A stretch of DNA of 64,000 nt from Typha latifolia (taxonomy: Eukaryota > Streptophyta > Magnoliopsida > Poales > Typhaceae): the NCBI GenBank assembly GCA_019914945.1, contig CM034113.1:2956850-3020849 (forward strand), in the 5' to 3' direction. Shown piece after piece: positions 57,901 to 64,000 of this stretch. Every line of letters starts with the position of its first letter. Positions within the stretch are counted from its first letter, which is position 1. A model generated the notes under the pieces. That model had not been told where the DNA came from and made no database searches. It worked only from the letters and a program-made list of their open reading frames with translations. The translations under genes and the position numbers were made by a program.

Positions 57901-60477
57901 GAAGATGGTTAAGCAGTATTAGGGCTGGGTGGAGTCAGACTGATTTGAAAGAGATAGTTGACACTGTAGCAGACCGACAAAGACACCATTTACAGCATCT
58001 TTAAAGACTGTAGTTTACAGCATTTTTAAAGACATTCTAGTTATCAATGTTTTCAAAAACGATCTAGTTATCAACATCTTTAGCCCCCATTTATTTCAGG
58101 AATAACTTTTTTTATTCCTGAATACAACTCCTGTTTCTATAATAACAACTAAACACTATAATAACCTAATTCTATAATACAAGTAATATTTCTCAAAATT
58201 ACATCTTATATCACACACTAACTCAATTACTAATTTATCATTGATATTTATCCTATCAACCTATTTTATATCAAATCAAAAGGTATTTAGCGTAATTTTG
58301 TAAAAACAAAACACTTTTTTTTATTTTTTTTCTTCTACTTTATATCACATCAAAGATAATTATTATACTTTTATTTCAGAATACAAGTGAACACAAGAAT
58401 AGTTACTCCTAGAATAAAGATCTTATTTTAGGAATAAAAAAGAAGAATATTCTTTCTAGAATTGACCTTATTCGTAAAGTAAACGAGGCCTTAAAGCCAT
58501 TCTAGGATATGTTGCCAAGGGAGGTGTAAAAGAGGTGTAAAAGAGGTGTAAAAGAGGTGTAAAAACTAAAAAATAAGGCTTACAAAGACATGCTAAAACT
58601 TTTAGCGTTTTTATATAGACATTGAAACTTTCAGCATCCTTAGGTTGGCCCAGCTCATCTTACCTGGCAATTATACACTCTCCTACGTAGAGAGAGAGAA
58701 ATTTAAATATGTAAATATTTTCAACCAGCCATTAAATTAATATACTTTATTAAAATAATATTAAATCAAAGAAGTCACCGTTTCTGATTTATCAATGCAT
58801 TTAATTAAATCATCAAAAGACACATAGAGTGACTAGAGGTGACTATTAGGCCTGACCCGCTCAACCCAGCCCGAACTAGACCGATTTTAACCGGGCGAAG
58901 CCTAATTTGCCCGCCCGGCCCAGCCAGAAAGCCCAACCCGCTATGCCTATCCATGGCCCTACCTATAATACATGCATATTCCATAGTTTTTTTAGTCCTA
59001 CACTAAATATTTAATAAACCAAATATCAATATATAAGTATGTTCCTATTAAAGATAATTAAAATGTCATTCATAAAGGCCCATTATGTTTCGCCCGATAA
59101 GATATAATACTTTTTAAATTCAACCCATTATATTAGACCCATTATGTTCGACCTAAACTCGATATCTAATGGGCTAGTTGGTTGTAACGGGTTAGAGTAT
59201 TCTAGCTCGGTCCAATCCGAGTGATTGGTGGGTCGGACCATGAACAATTATTTAAGCCCGGACCCGACACGACCCGCCTGATGATCACCTCTAGGAGTGA
59301 CCCCTAAATACTTTACCATATCACCAAAAAGCATCCTAGTGAAAAGCAGCATTAATAAACAAATAAGACAGGGTGCGAAATGAAACAGAATTTAAGTACA
59401 TTCATACCATGTGGTTCTTGAAAAACAAAAGCATTTTACTCTGGAAAACAGCCAGAGAAGTAGAAGAACCATAATGTGAAAATTTAAAAGTATCTGAAGT
59501 AGCAAAATTTTTGCCCTTACACTATCAAACCCAGAATGATTGTCCAAGCACATCCTCCTAATGCTAGTCATCCACAACAAAAAGAAAGGGACCTGCAAAC
59601 AGATTAGAAGCAAAAAAGTTCATCTACTACTTTAACAGTAACAACAGGTAAGAGAAACTTCATTTAATAAGTTCTAACAAATAATCTCAAAATAGAAATT
59701 TGGTTTGACAAAATTTTCAAGTAAGATAGTTGGCCATAAAATTAGAATTGCATGAATAAAAGATCAATTGTGCAAAAAGAATATACAACAAATTAGGAAA
59801 GAAGAATAGAAGATGCTTTCTCATGAAATTTATAATGGTCATAAGAGTATGAACCAGGAAAGTAGCTAACTTCGAAATCCGAATTTAAAAGTATTACTTG
59901 TTATTAATTCCTAGTGGATCAAAGAGGTAGGAGTTCAAAAGCCTTTCAACCAAGACTACTTAAAGGTATCATCAACTTTCAGAATTAATTGAGATTGCAT
60001 TGTTCACTTTCCAAAGATGTCTAAGCCTGCACAATAGACTGAAACACATGATCATGCAGAGTCTGAAATAATTCTACTTAGCATGCAGTCTTTCATTGAT
60101 AAGTATAGTGGCAAGCTAGATCAAGGTTGTTAGCCCTCTAATCTTGATAGCAGGATTGCCTAGCAAAGAAAATGATGGATATGCAAACATCCTAATGGAC
60201 AAAAATACTTCTTATTGCTCTACAATAATATTAATCTAACAACATCCTAATACTAATCAAATGCTTGCAATATAACGTCCATCTTTGTTTGTTGGGAAAA
60301 CAATTAGGGTCTTCTACATTGAAGAGACTATCTGAGCTTTGAGAATTACCTGGACTGTAAGGAATGCAAAGTTCCACAAAAATGAGGGGCAGCCAAGTTC
60401 TCGTCTTTTCTGTCGGAAGAACAAATAATGTCTCTGAAAACTCCTTGCAGATAGAAATGGTGGCAATGGAGGGGGCA
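31804..60477 (-). CDS. ALB3L2: OXA1/YidC-type membrane insertase with C-terminal TPRs (ALBINO3-like 2 / OXA2 group), 5' partial
   Basis: Twelve exons, read right to left, join in frame with GT..AG borders and give about 369 residues before TAG at 31804-31806. The first part is the YidC/OXA1 insertase fold, with hydrophobic segments in FLWNFAFLTV-QVPFFLLW, FFPILIAGLHYV, ILAIPLLLIGF and VYWVTNSSFTLLQ. The last third is a TPR-like helical repeat region. This domain pair defines plant OXA2 / ALBINO3-like proteins 2 and 3. In Arabidopsis these act in mitochondria, and OXA2b is needed for COX2 insertion (established for the family). The targeting peptide and first membrane segment lie beyond 64000. 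No stop or shift was found, so the gene looks functional. Introns of 3.9, 4.8 and 16.6 kb are filled with transposons. The paralogue assignment is less sure than the family. Confidence 0.88.
32028..32137 (-). CDS. ALB3L2: Insertase gene, exon 2 from the 3' end
   Basis: Encodes GDIQEGVKHLKRIAEMKEPE to GLVLLG. Donor GTATAG, acceptor CAG, 110 bases. The MKEPE block is typical of the TPR region of this family. Confidence 0.88.
32229..32297 (-). CDS. ALB3L2: Insertase gene, exon 3 from the 3' end
   Basis: Encodes QFQEDDPLLVFACFGAGVSH to VLQ. The acceptor is TAGCAG, so the first Gln may be in or out depending on which AG is used. Confidence 0.85.
32298..32303 (-). other. NAGNAG tandem splice acceptor
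   Basis: On the minus strand GGTTAG is followed by CAG and then TTTCAAG. Either AG can be used, adding or removing one Gln codon at the exon 3 boundary. Confidence 0.5.
32429..32546 (-). CDS. ALB3L2: Insertase gene, exon 4 from the 3' end
   Basis: Encodes LAIEKDPDLVRALVAMGQIL and then NYVEAAEYFERAILQ, a clear TPR with the Ala-Gly and Phe-Ala pattern. Confidence 0.9.
32634..32689 (-). CDS. ALB3L2: Insertase gene, exon 5 from the 3' end
   Basis: A 56-base exon encoding LAIEDMKTGEEVRALSLLG. The Gly codon is split across the next intron. Confidence 0.85.
32764..32928 (-). CDS. ALB3L2: Insertase gene, exon 6 from the 3' end
   Basis: Encodes QLALRNAHVRVKLELPDMKV to SAENLLD, the matrix- or stroma-facing linker after the last membrane segment. 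55 whole codons; donor GTGAGT. Confidence 0.88.
33600..33647 (-). CDS. ALB3L2: Insertase gene, exon 7 from the 3' end
   Basis: A 48-base exon encoding GSLVYWVTNSSFTLLQ, the hallmark last membrane segment of YidC/OXA1 proteins (G-x-x-x-YW-x-TN). Too short to appear as an ordinary open frame; found from the exon phases. Confidence 0.92.
33721..36486. mobile_element. Solo LTR of a long-LTR retrotransposon in an insertase-gene intron
   Basis: From TGTAAGAACC to GGGTCATGACA with the exact duplication AATGT at 33716-33720 and 36487-36491. CT-rich tracts and a CACTGAGCTATAG block relate it loosely to family L in the orientation of 48582-50886, but it is a different subfamily. No coding region. It contains a tandem duplication of about 587 bases. 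Confidence 0.88.
34278..35459. repeat. Two tandem units of about 587 bases inside the solo LTR
   Basis: Unit 1 starts GGTTCTCCACCTCGCGAGG at 34278. Unit 2 starts at 34865 with the same sequence (three extra bases) and runs to the ATTATTTTCAT block at 35459. Both carry a CT microsatellite and the AACCCGACC block. Confidence 0.88.
36659..37059. mobile_element. MITE with long inverted ends
   Basis: Ends ATGCATTTTACC and GGTAAAATATAT, with inverted similarity reaching deep into the element (for example GTTAAATTTG near both inner sides). Flanking TTAA or TAA at 36655-36658 and 37060-37063. No coding sequence. Confidence 0.7.
37599..37664 (-). CDS. ALB3L2: Insertase gene, exon 8 from the 3' end
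   Basis: Encodes YYKLYLDILAIPLLLIGFHI then PQ, a membrane segment. 22 whole codons, donor GTCAGT. The following intron contains the solo LTR at 33721-36486 and a MITE. Confidence 0.92.
37969..38028 (-). CDS. ALB3L2: Insertase gene, exon 9 from the 3' end
   Basis: Encodes VSFQTVQLENLRGIFGLLTK, the loop between membrane segments. 20 whole codons, donor GTGAGT. Confidence 0.9.
39357..40289. mobile_element. hAT-like non-autonomous element
   Basis: Left end CAAGGTTCGAAAAATCGGG. The right end, read in reverse, is CATGGTTATCAATCTCGATC. The exact 8-base duplication GCATTAAC flanks it (39349-39356 and directly after the right end). The interior holds GGCCGTGCC motifs and GA-rich sequence. No transposase. 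Confidence 0.65.
39811..39842. repeat. (GA)n microsatellite
   Basis: About 16 GA units. Confidence 0.95.
40107..41410. repeat. Tandem duplication of the hAT-like right end, second unit split by an LTR
   Basis: ATGGTTATATGGTAAGGAGAG at 40107 recurs near 40397. The right end plus the flank GCATTAACTAAA and CCAAACTCCTAG appears at about 40285-40325 and again at about 41380-41415. The second unit is interrupted by the LTR at 40478. Confidence 0.7.
40478..41296 (+). mobile_element. Solo LTR, P-like subfamily 2
   Basis: TGATACAATTCGG to GATCGTATCA, flanked by GAAAG and GAGAG (one difference, in GA-rich target). It carries the GCGTTCGAACGCG motifs at 40590-40705 and matches 28270-29114 in reverse. 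The long open frame at 40802-41197 is CT-rich LTR leader, not a gene. Confidence 0.85.
41893..42825. other. Intron sequence without recognised gene or repeat
   Basis: Includes a GC-richer patch at 42380-42690 with a short open frame in no known family. Its composition differs from the surrounding AT-rich intron and it could be an unrecognised insertion. Confidence 0.45.
42826..42927 (-). CDS. ALB3L2: Insertase gene, exon 10 from the 3' end
   Basis: Encodes GGTLWFENLTDFPNGILGSF to GLHYVNVQ, with the conserved G-LWF-NLT turn of plant OXA2 proteins and a membrane segment. 34 whole codons. Confidence 0.93.
42928..44404. other. AT-rich intron sequence, nothing recognised
   Basis: Left part of the 16.6-kb intron. 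No open frames or repeats of note. Confidence 0.55.
44963..44991. repeat. (AT)n microsatellite
   Basis: About 14 AT units at the inner edge of the left subterminal region. Confidence 0.9.
45138..45450 (+). pseudogene. CSN1: Fragment of the COP9 signalosome subunit 1 gene (CSN1/FUS6), two exons with intron
   Basis: Exon a ends at 45223 and reads YSEQIAPQDVATYGG then LCALASFDPIKLK. After an intron (GT at 45224, AG at 45364-45365) containing a TTC microsatellite, exon b (45366-45450) reads KVIDNINFRNFLELVPEV then RELIND, then a donor GTAGG. These are highly conserved CSN1 blocks just before the PCI domain; CSN1 is part of the complex that removes NEDD8 from cullins. Retention of the intron shows capture as DNA rather than from mRNA. 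No stop occurs in either exon. The rest of CSN1 was not seen. It is inside a hAT-like element and on the strand opposite to the insertase gene. Confidence 0.8.
45237..45275. repeat. (TTC)n microsatellite in the CSN1-fragment intron
   Basis: About 13 units. Confidence 0.9.
45451..47171. other. Interior of the hAT-like element, unidentified
   Basis: Non-coding in all frames. It may include further CSN1 intron sequence, but no next exon was found. Near 47040-47170 it enters an ACTTTGTTCTAA-type repeat that continues after the copia at 54354. Confidence 0.5.
47177..47358 (+). mobile_element. copia 5' LTR
   Basis: Starts TATGAAAATC (TG decayed to TA) and ends CTTTCTACA before the primer-binding site. 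Contains AACTTGTATATATAC, a possible TATA region. Confidence 0.85.
47359..47370 (+). promoter_or_regulatory. copia primer-binding site
   Basis: TGGTATCAGAGC, exact initiator Met tRNA type, directly after the LTR. Confidence 0.9.
47397..48581 (+). pseudogene. copia gag with zinc knuckle
   Basis: ATG at 47397. The conserved FQLTVEKLNGKNYREWAQSI block is near 47490-47550, then several stops. A long readable stretch at 47889-48209 has FEFLAGLNRDLDDVRGRIL. The knuckle near 48268-48320 reads CDHYWKNGHRKDTC, with Tyr where the second Cys should be. The reading is cut at 48582 by the L-family LTR. Confidence 0.8.
48582..50886. mobile_element. Family-L LTR inside the copia, opposite orientation to 1141-5023
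   Basis: From TGTAACAACC to GAGTGTTACA. The block order (GGCCACGCTGTGGCCGGC, CT-rich tract, GTGCTGGGCTCGGCCCAGCA, AT-rich body, GATACCCTAGCGGG) is the mirror image of the 1141-5023 copy. Immediate flanks ACTCA and TTTTA do not match, so the target duplication is lost or the ends were altered. Confidence 0.8.
49114..49149. repeat. (CTT)n microsatellite
   Basis: About 12 units inside the family-L LTR. Confidence 0.9.
50887..52560 (+). pseudogene. copia protease and integrase
   Basis: WIIDSGAS at about 50897-50920 is the protease active site, followed by a one-base deletion. Then come the pre-integrase block (FRMGHPNF near 51315-51345) and the integrase core with FYKTD-type residues obscured by stops. 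Readable parts include LRTDNGTEYFN at 51669-51700, the second catalytic Asp, and LKVFGCSAFVHIH near 51983. A Ser/Thr-rich linker leads to reverse transcriptase. Confidence 0.8.
52561..54160 (+). pseudogene. copia reverse transcriptase and RNase H
   Basis: The start block KWREAVMEEMQAL is near 52682. A 372-residue open frame follows at 52788-53906, with YKSRLVAKGFAQ, then LDIKNAEEVFMKIPPGF. Here about seven residues usually found after the catalytic Asp block are missing. LKKSLYGLKQSPRAWFDR, the YVDDIILIGDN catalytic pair and LSHTRPDIAFA are intact. The RNase H part has FTDANWAG, then SSAEAEFRA, and after a shift CDNRAAINIS. This is the best-preserved transposon domain here. Confidence 0.88.
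54167..54348 (+). mobile_element. copia 3' LTR
   Basis: Starts TGTGGAAATCCCG after the purine-rich TTGAGGGGTAG and ends CTTTCAATA (CA decayed to TA). Confidence 0.85.
54354..54660. repeat. ACTTTGTTCTAAA-type tandem repeats in the hAT-like element
   Basis: Two to three degenerate units of about 120 bases share TTCCATAAAATTTGTTGTA, with CTTAAGAGTT and ACTTTGTTCTAAA. A further unit lies left of the copia (47090-47170). Confidence 0.65.
55004..55487 (-). mobile_element. Small solo LTR, third family
   Basis: Read in reverse it starts TGATGCAAACCGGG. Plus-strand ends are TATTACGAACC (TG decayed) and TTTGCATCA. The exact duplication ACTAT is at 54999-55003 and 55488-55492. A CTTTATATATAGAGG block near 55270 could be its TATA box. 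It lies in the outer hAT-like element. Confidence 0.75.
55839..58079. other. Unresolved repeat-like sequence with a short acidic open frame
   Basis: The minus-strand frame 56322-56537 (71 residues, starts MDVESMDDVYQQ) is rich in Asp and Glu and could be a transposase tail, but I cannot place it. A second open stretch at 55874-56074 has LMYACGYFECETARNMEYG. At 57965-58079, repeated TTTAAAGAC and CTAGTTATCA motifs resemble CACTA subterminal repeats. They continue past the MITE to about 58620. Confidence 0.35.
58083..58490. mobile_element. Tourist-like MITE
   Basis: Ends GCCCCCATTTATTTCAGG and, in reverse, GGCCTCGTTTACTTTACG. Exact TTA duplication at 58080-58082 and 58491-58493, as for PIF/Harbinger. 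408 bases, non-coding. Confidence 0.75.
58521..58567. repeat. 11-base tandem repeat, four copies
   Basis: AGGTGTAAAAG repeated four times almost perfectly. Confidence 0.9.
58834..59293. mobile_element. hAT-like MITE
   Basis: Ends TAGAGGTGACTATTAGGC and, in reverse, TAGAGGTGATCATCAGGC (three differences). Flanks are AGAGTGAC and GGAGTGAC (8 bases, one difference). CCGACC/CGGGT-rich inner sequence resembles the subterminal regions of 44738-54944. 460 bases, non-coding. Confidence 0.82.
59521..59592 (-). CDS. ALB3L2: Insertase gene, exon 11 from the 3' end
   Basis: Encodes VPFFLLWMTSIRRMCLDNHS then GFDS. The SIRRM block is a family signature. The intron to the next exon is 16.6 kb long. Confidence 0.93.
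59593..60349. other. Intron, nothing recognised
   Basis: AT-rich intron between insertase exons 11 and 12 (counted from the 3' end). No repeats or open frames of note. Confidence 0.6.
60350..60477 (-). CDS. ALB3L2: Insertase gene, exon 12 from the 3' end (first exon visible)
   Basis: Encodes PPPLPPFLSARSFQRHYLFF then RQKRRELGCPSFLWNFAFLT and VQ. The acceptor AAG at 60478-60480 leaves a split first codon. Earlier exons were searched for up to 64000 and not found. Confidence 0.88.
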
Positions 60478-61216
60478 CTTTTAACAGAAATACATAATCA
60501 GACAACCACACAGCTAGTATCCAATTTAGCTGCATTGCATAAATGAAGCAAGAATAACAAAAAGAAAGGATAATTATAATGACACAAATATAAAAGCTTG
60601 ATCTAAATAACAAGTGTGTAACAGAGATGATGCTTCAGAAAAATCAATACAACCAGCTGATCATTTGAAAAGATTCATATTTTTGAAATACAAGAAGAAC
60701 TAAAAAGTAATTAGCATCATACTTGCATTACAAGATATTATTTCTTTTAGTGCATAATGATACTGACTTATTTCGGTGTACCAAGTCACAACATTGGCTC
60801 CCCTGAAATTCATGGTATATACTATATATTTATGAAAACACAATGGTAACAGTCTTATATACAGAGATCTGATTTTTCTTTTCTGTCCTTTGCACAAATA
60901 AATGATAAACATTGTTTAGGAATAAACATTCTTTACCAAGATCGTCTGAATTTGCTAAAGGAAATCTTCTAATGAATTATACCCTAAGGAATTACATTGT
61001 TCTTGATGGTCCGAGACCTATTTAGCAATAGGTGACAATTAAAAGTTCATTTTTCAAAACACTATAGCAATTATGCCATGTGATACCTACTTGCTAAAAC
61101 CAACCAAATTGATACTGAAATTAATCTCCTGTACCATATAAAAGTTCCATCATTCATAGTAAAATAAAGGCACCTCTCATGATACCTTCAAATAGAGAAA
61201 ATGAAAGAATTTTAAG

Positions 61217-61320
61217 CAAGGTTCTGAAACTCAAGATAGAGATTGGGTTCGACCGCCCGAAAAAACGATATATATCAGTCGTATCGGCGGCAACCCTATT
61301 AGATCACACTATTTTTTAAT
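61217..61320. repeat. Left end of a second CAAGGTTC-type hAT-like element
   Basis: CAAGGTTCTGAAACTCAAG and the following ATATCAGTCGTATCGGCGG align with 39357-39440. A matching right end and duplication were not found. Confidence 0.4.
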
Positions 61321-61520
61321 AATCTAAACTTCTAAATATTATTAAAAATAAAGAGAATTTCTAAAAGCATAATTATTATTTTTTCTATGTAAATTGTAAT
61401 AGTAAAGTATGTAAATTCTGTAGTGTATAGGAAAATGACAAAAATTATTAATTTGCGAAAGTTGTTAATATAATTTTTTCTACAATATTACTTTTCTTCT
61501 TCTTCAAATTCAGAATCCCC

Positions 61521-62024
61521 TTCTGCTACTGTGAATTACAGTCAAAATTTCATACTTAAACTACGAATTTCGTATTTAAATTAGGAATTCTTCATTCCAC
61601 CACAGAATGAATTCGAATTTGAAAAACCACTTAATACAAAAGTTTTAGTTCATGACGTCACTAATCTTATCCAATTAGTTTCATATTATTTAAACATCAG
61701 ATGAAAATCTTTTGAATATTTTTCTAAAACTACGCAAAATTAGAATTCCATAGTTTAAGTATAAAATTTATAGTTTAAGTACAAATTTCGTACTTAAACT
61801 ATGAAATATCAGTTCTGCACAGTTTCAAAAAAATATTCAAAAGATAATCAGGTTGACATCCAAAATTTGTGAAATCAATTGGATAAAATCTATGACATCG
61901 TAATCTAGAATTTTTGTATTCAAAATTTCTTCAGATTCAAAATCTATCTATAATGAAACAAAGATTTCATACTTTGAGTACAAAATTCATAATTTCAGTA
62001 TAAAATTATGACAGTAATTCAGAA
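61521..62024. repeat. Fold-back repeat (about 500 bases, arms about 240)
   Basis: The left arm from TTCTGCTACTGTGAATTACAG and the right arm ending GACAGTAATTCAGAA are inverted copies. Matched blocks include CTTATCCAATTAGTTTCA with TGAAATCAATTGGATAA, and CTTTTGAATATTTTTCTAAA with TTTCAAAAAAATATTCAAAAG. The centre (near 61772) has the small palindrome GTTTAAGTAC..GTACTTAAAC. Probably a MITE; family and duplication unclear. Confidence 0.75.
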
Positions 62025-63690
62025 TTTTTTAAATAGATATTGTAATTTATTTGCAACATAGATAAATTCTTTTCTTAAAACGTTAATTAAAAAGTTTTTA
62101 TTTGTTTAAGCTATCTCTAATTAATCTCTAATTGTATTTATTAAAGAGCAATTAAAAAGACTTATATTAAAAAAAGATTAAGAGAGAAGAAAAATAGTAG
62201 CAAAAGAAAAAAAAAACAACAATAAAAAAGATAAAAATGAAAAAAAAAAGAACTAGTAGCAACATAAGAAGAATAAGAACAAAAACAAGAAGAGGATACG
62301 AATAATTTCTCTCTTACATTGTCTCATCAGCATTTAATAAGCACTAAATGGCAAAAGCGCAAACTTGGAAGAAATAAAAAAAATATCATCCGCAAAGGAA
62401 ACCGAAAACAGGCCTGACTTACAAAAACAAAAACTAAGTGACTTTTTAGTGCAAACGACTCGATAAAAATAAGAAAATAAAAATTATTTACATATGAAGC
62501 ATAAAAACTAGAAAATTACTCAAAACTATTATAAATTCCGAGCCAGATATAGTAAATTTCAAAGCTCATATATTACTACTGCAGAAGTGAGATGATCTCT
62601 CTCTCTCTCTCTCTTTTTATTGTTGTTATGTAGCAGTAAGAAAGAGGGAGTTAAAAAACAGAAGAGAAAGAGGGATGAGAAAAGAAAAAAAACACTAATC
62701 TAAGTTCACTAGAGTGCAGAATAGCTGAAGTTCGCCGTATCGGCCATCGGATAAGCTTAGTAAAGTGTGGGAGGTAGAACAAAAAATTGTGAGAGATAGA
62801 GAGTAAAAGCTAAAAACTTGAAAAGAAGGCACTTAGGAACATCAATTATTGATGTCCTATAAATCCATCTGAATCTTTAAAAAAAATCAATTTTGGCCTG
62901 TACAACCAGTAAAGTCAACACTAGCCAATACCAAACTGAAACCAATCACCAGACTGGTTTCGAGTCCAAATTGACATATGAAGAATCAGTTACAATCTCG
63001 ATCTTTGTCAAACTAATGGAGATCTCATTTTTACAAACATCCATGCTATTGTCATATCCAATATTCGACACAAAAAAATTGTCAAATTTAAATAACACAA
63101 ACATCAGATTCTTGATATATCATAGTGGGTTTCAAACATCATGTAAACTATCAATTTATTCACAAAAAAATTAAAAAGGAAAGCAAAGACAAAAAGGGTA
63201 TGTTTATATCAAGGTCCAAAGTTTCAATTTCAGTTTCAGCTCCATTTAAAAAAACATATTTCGATCTGTTTCTATTCTAATCATATTGTTTTGACTTTGG
63301 ACTTTTTTTCATAAATAATCTTCTTCATCTTATTTTTTAATGGATTACTCAGGATCTAATAGCATGTAATAATGAGGTTGATATTAGGTTAGGTACAAGT
63401 TGGATTCAAGTCAAACCCAACACAGAATCTAAAATGTAGTTTTAAGGAAAAATGTCATTATGGTTGTTTTTAGTTGGATGCTAGTTGCAGGGGAAATTTC
63501 AGATGGGATACGATGGAAATGTGAAACATTTCAATCCTTTCGAGAAAACATCTCGGTTTCGGGCAAAACTCCAAATCATGGTTTATATCCATTTCTAAAT
63601 GCTACATGAGCAATATTATTAAATGAAACAAGACTGACATTGTGAATTGACAAGTTCTTGAAGAAAGTTGCCATTCCCAATTATGCTTGA
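62025..63690. other. AT-rich intron or upstream sequence, nothing recognised
   Basis: A-rich runs at 62140-62300, a short CT microsatellite near 62597-62614, and no exon of the insertase detected. Confidence 0.5.
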
Positions 63691-63710
63691 ATATACACTA
63701 TGGAGTGAAT

Positions 63711-64000
63711 TTTAGGCTAAATTACACCTACACCCCTTAAACTATGACCTAATATCATTTATAACCCCTGAATAAAAAAAACTGTGACACTAAGACCCCC
63801 CTGAATTATTATAATTTCTATAAAGGGTTACCACCGTAAATGGAAAAGTTGATTTTACAAATTGCCCTCTGCCCCTATGCACATTATGGATATGTGAAAA
63901 GGTAGAAAGTTTGATAGAGAGTGGGAGGAACTAGGAGATATTGAGAGGAAGAAGAAAATTTCGAACTTGGAAGCAATATCACCATAGAACTTGGGATTGG
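63711..64000. repeat. Left part of a probable MITE, continues beyond the window
   Basis: TTAGGCTAAATTACACCTAC followed by CCCCTTAAACTATGACC and a CTAAGACCCCCCTGAATT block, a layout common in plant intronic MITE-like repeats. The other end is outside. Confidence 0.4.

Noticed and set aside
60700..60912. Minus-strand open frame in the expected region of upstream insertase exons
   Set aside because: The sequence has no similarity to the YidC/OXA1 fold and no suitable phase.

Overview
This is nuclear DNA of a flowering plant. It holds one split host gene with plant-type GT..AG introns, embedded in plant retrotransposons: Ty3/gypsy elements primed by initiator-Met tRNA, a Ty1/copia element, and an L1-type LINE with a C-terminal RNase H. 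It also holds CACTA and hAT-like DNA transposons and MITEs. I cannot name the species from the sequence. No rRNA, tRNA, CRISPR array or bacterial gene was seen.

Layout. 1-20300: nested and rearranged gypsy copies of one family, here called P. Its LTRs are about 0.8-0.9 kb and full of the palindrome GCGTTCGAACGC. One copy is structurally complete (11695-17982, minus strand, TSD CAAGG). Another is joined head-to-head to a plus-strand fragment. A 3.9-kb solo LTR of a second, long-LTR family, here called L, lies in a gag gene and itself contains a solo P LTR. 20387-30240: a 9.1-kb LINE (20794-29903, TSD GAACCTAATTA) inserted into the zinc-binding region of an older LINE. It is interrupted by an L-family LTR and a gypsy fragment. 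30304-31800: apparently gene-free DNA downstream of the host gene.

31804-60477 and beyond: the minus-strand host gene, an OXA1/YidC-type membrane insertase with C-terminal TPRs (plant ALBINO3-like protein 2 / OXA2 group). Twelve 3'-terminal exons are present, all joining in frame; the 5' exons lie past the right edge. Its introns are swollen by transposons. One intron (33648-37598) carries a 2.8-kb solo LTR and a MITE. Another (38029-42825) carries an interrupted MITE, a hAT-like element and a solo P-type LTR. The 16.6-kb intron (42928-59520) carries a deep nest: an outer hAT-like element, containing a second hAT-like element that has captured two exons of the COP9 signalosome gene CSN1, containing a copia element, containing an L-family LTR. 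The intron at 60478-64000 contains a roughly 500-bp fold-back.

Only the insertase gene looks functional. All transposon coding regions seen carry stops, frameshifts, deletions or catalytic substitutions. The strongest observations for follow-up are the CSN1 fragment inside the hAT-like element, the palindrome arrays of the P LTRs, primer-binding-site copies inside an LTR, and the chain of clean target-site duplications that fixes the order of insertions.
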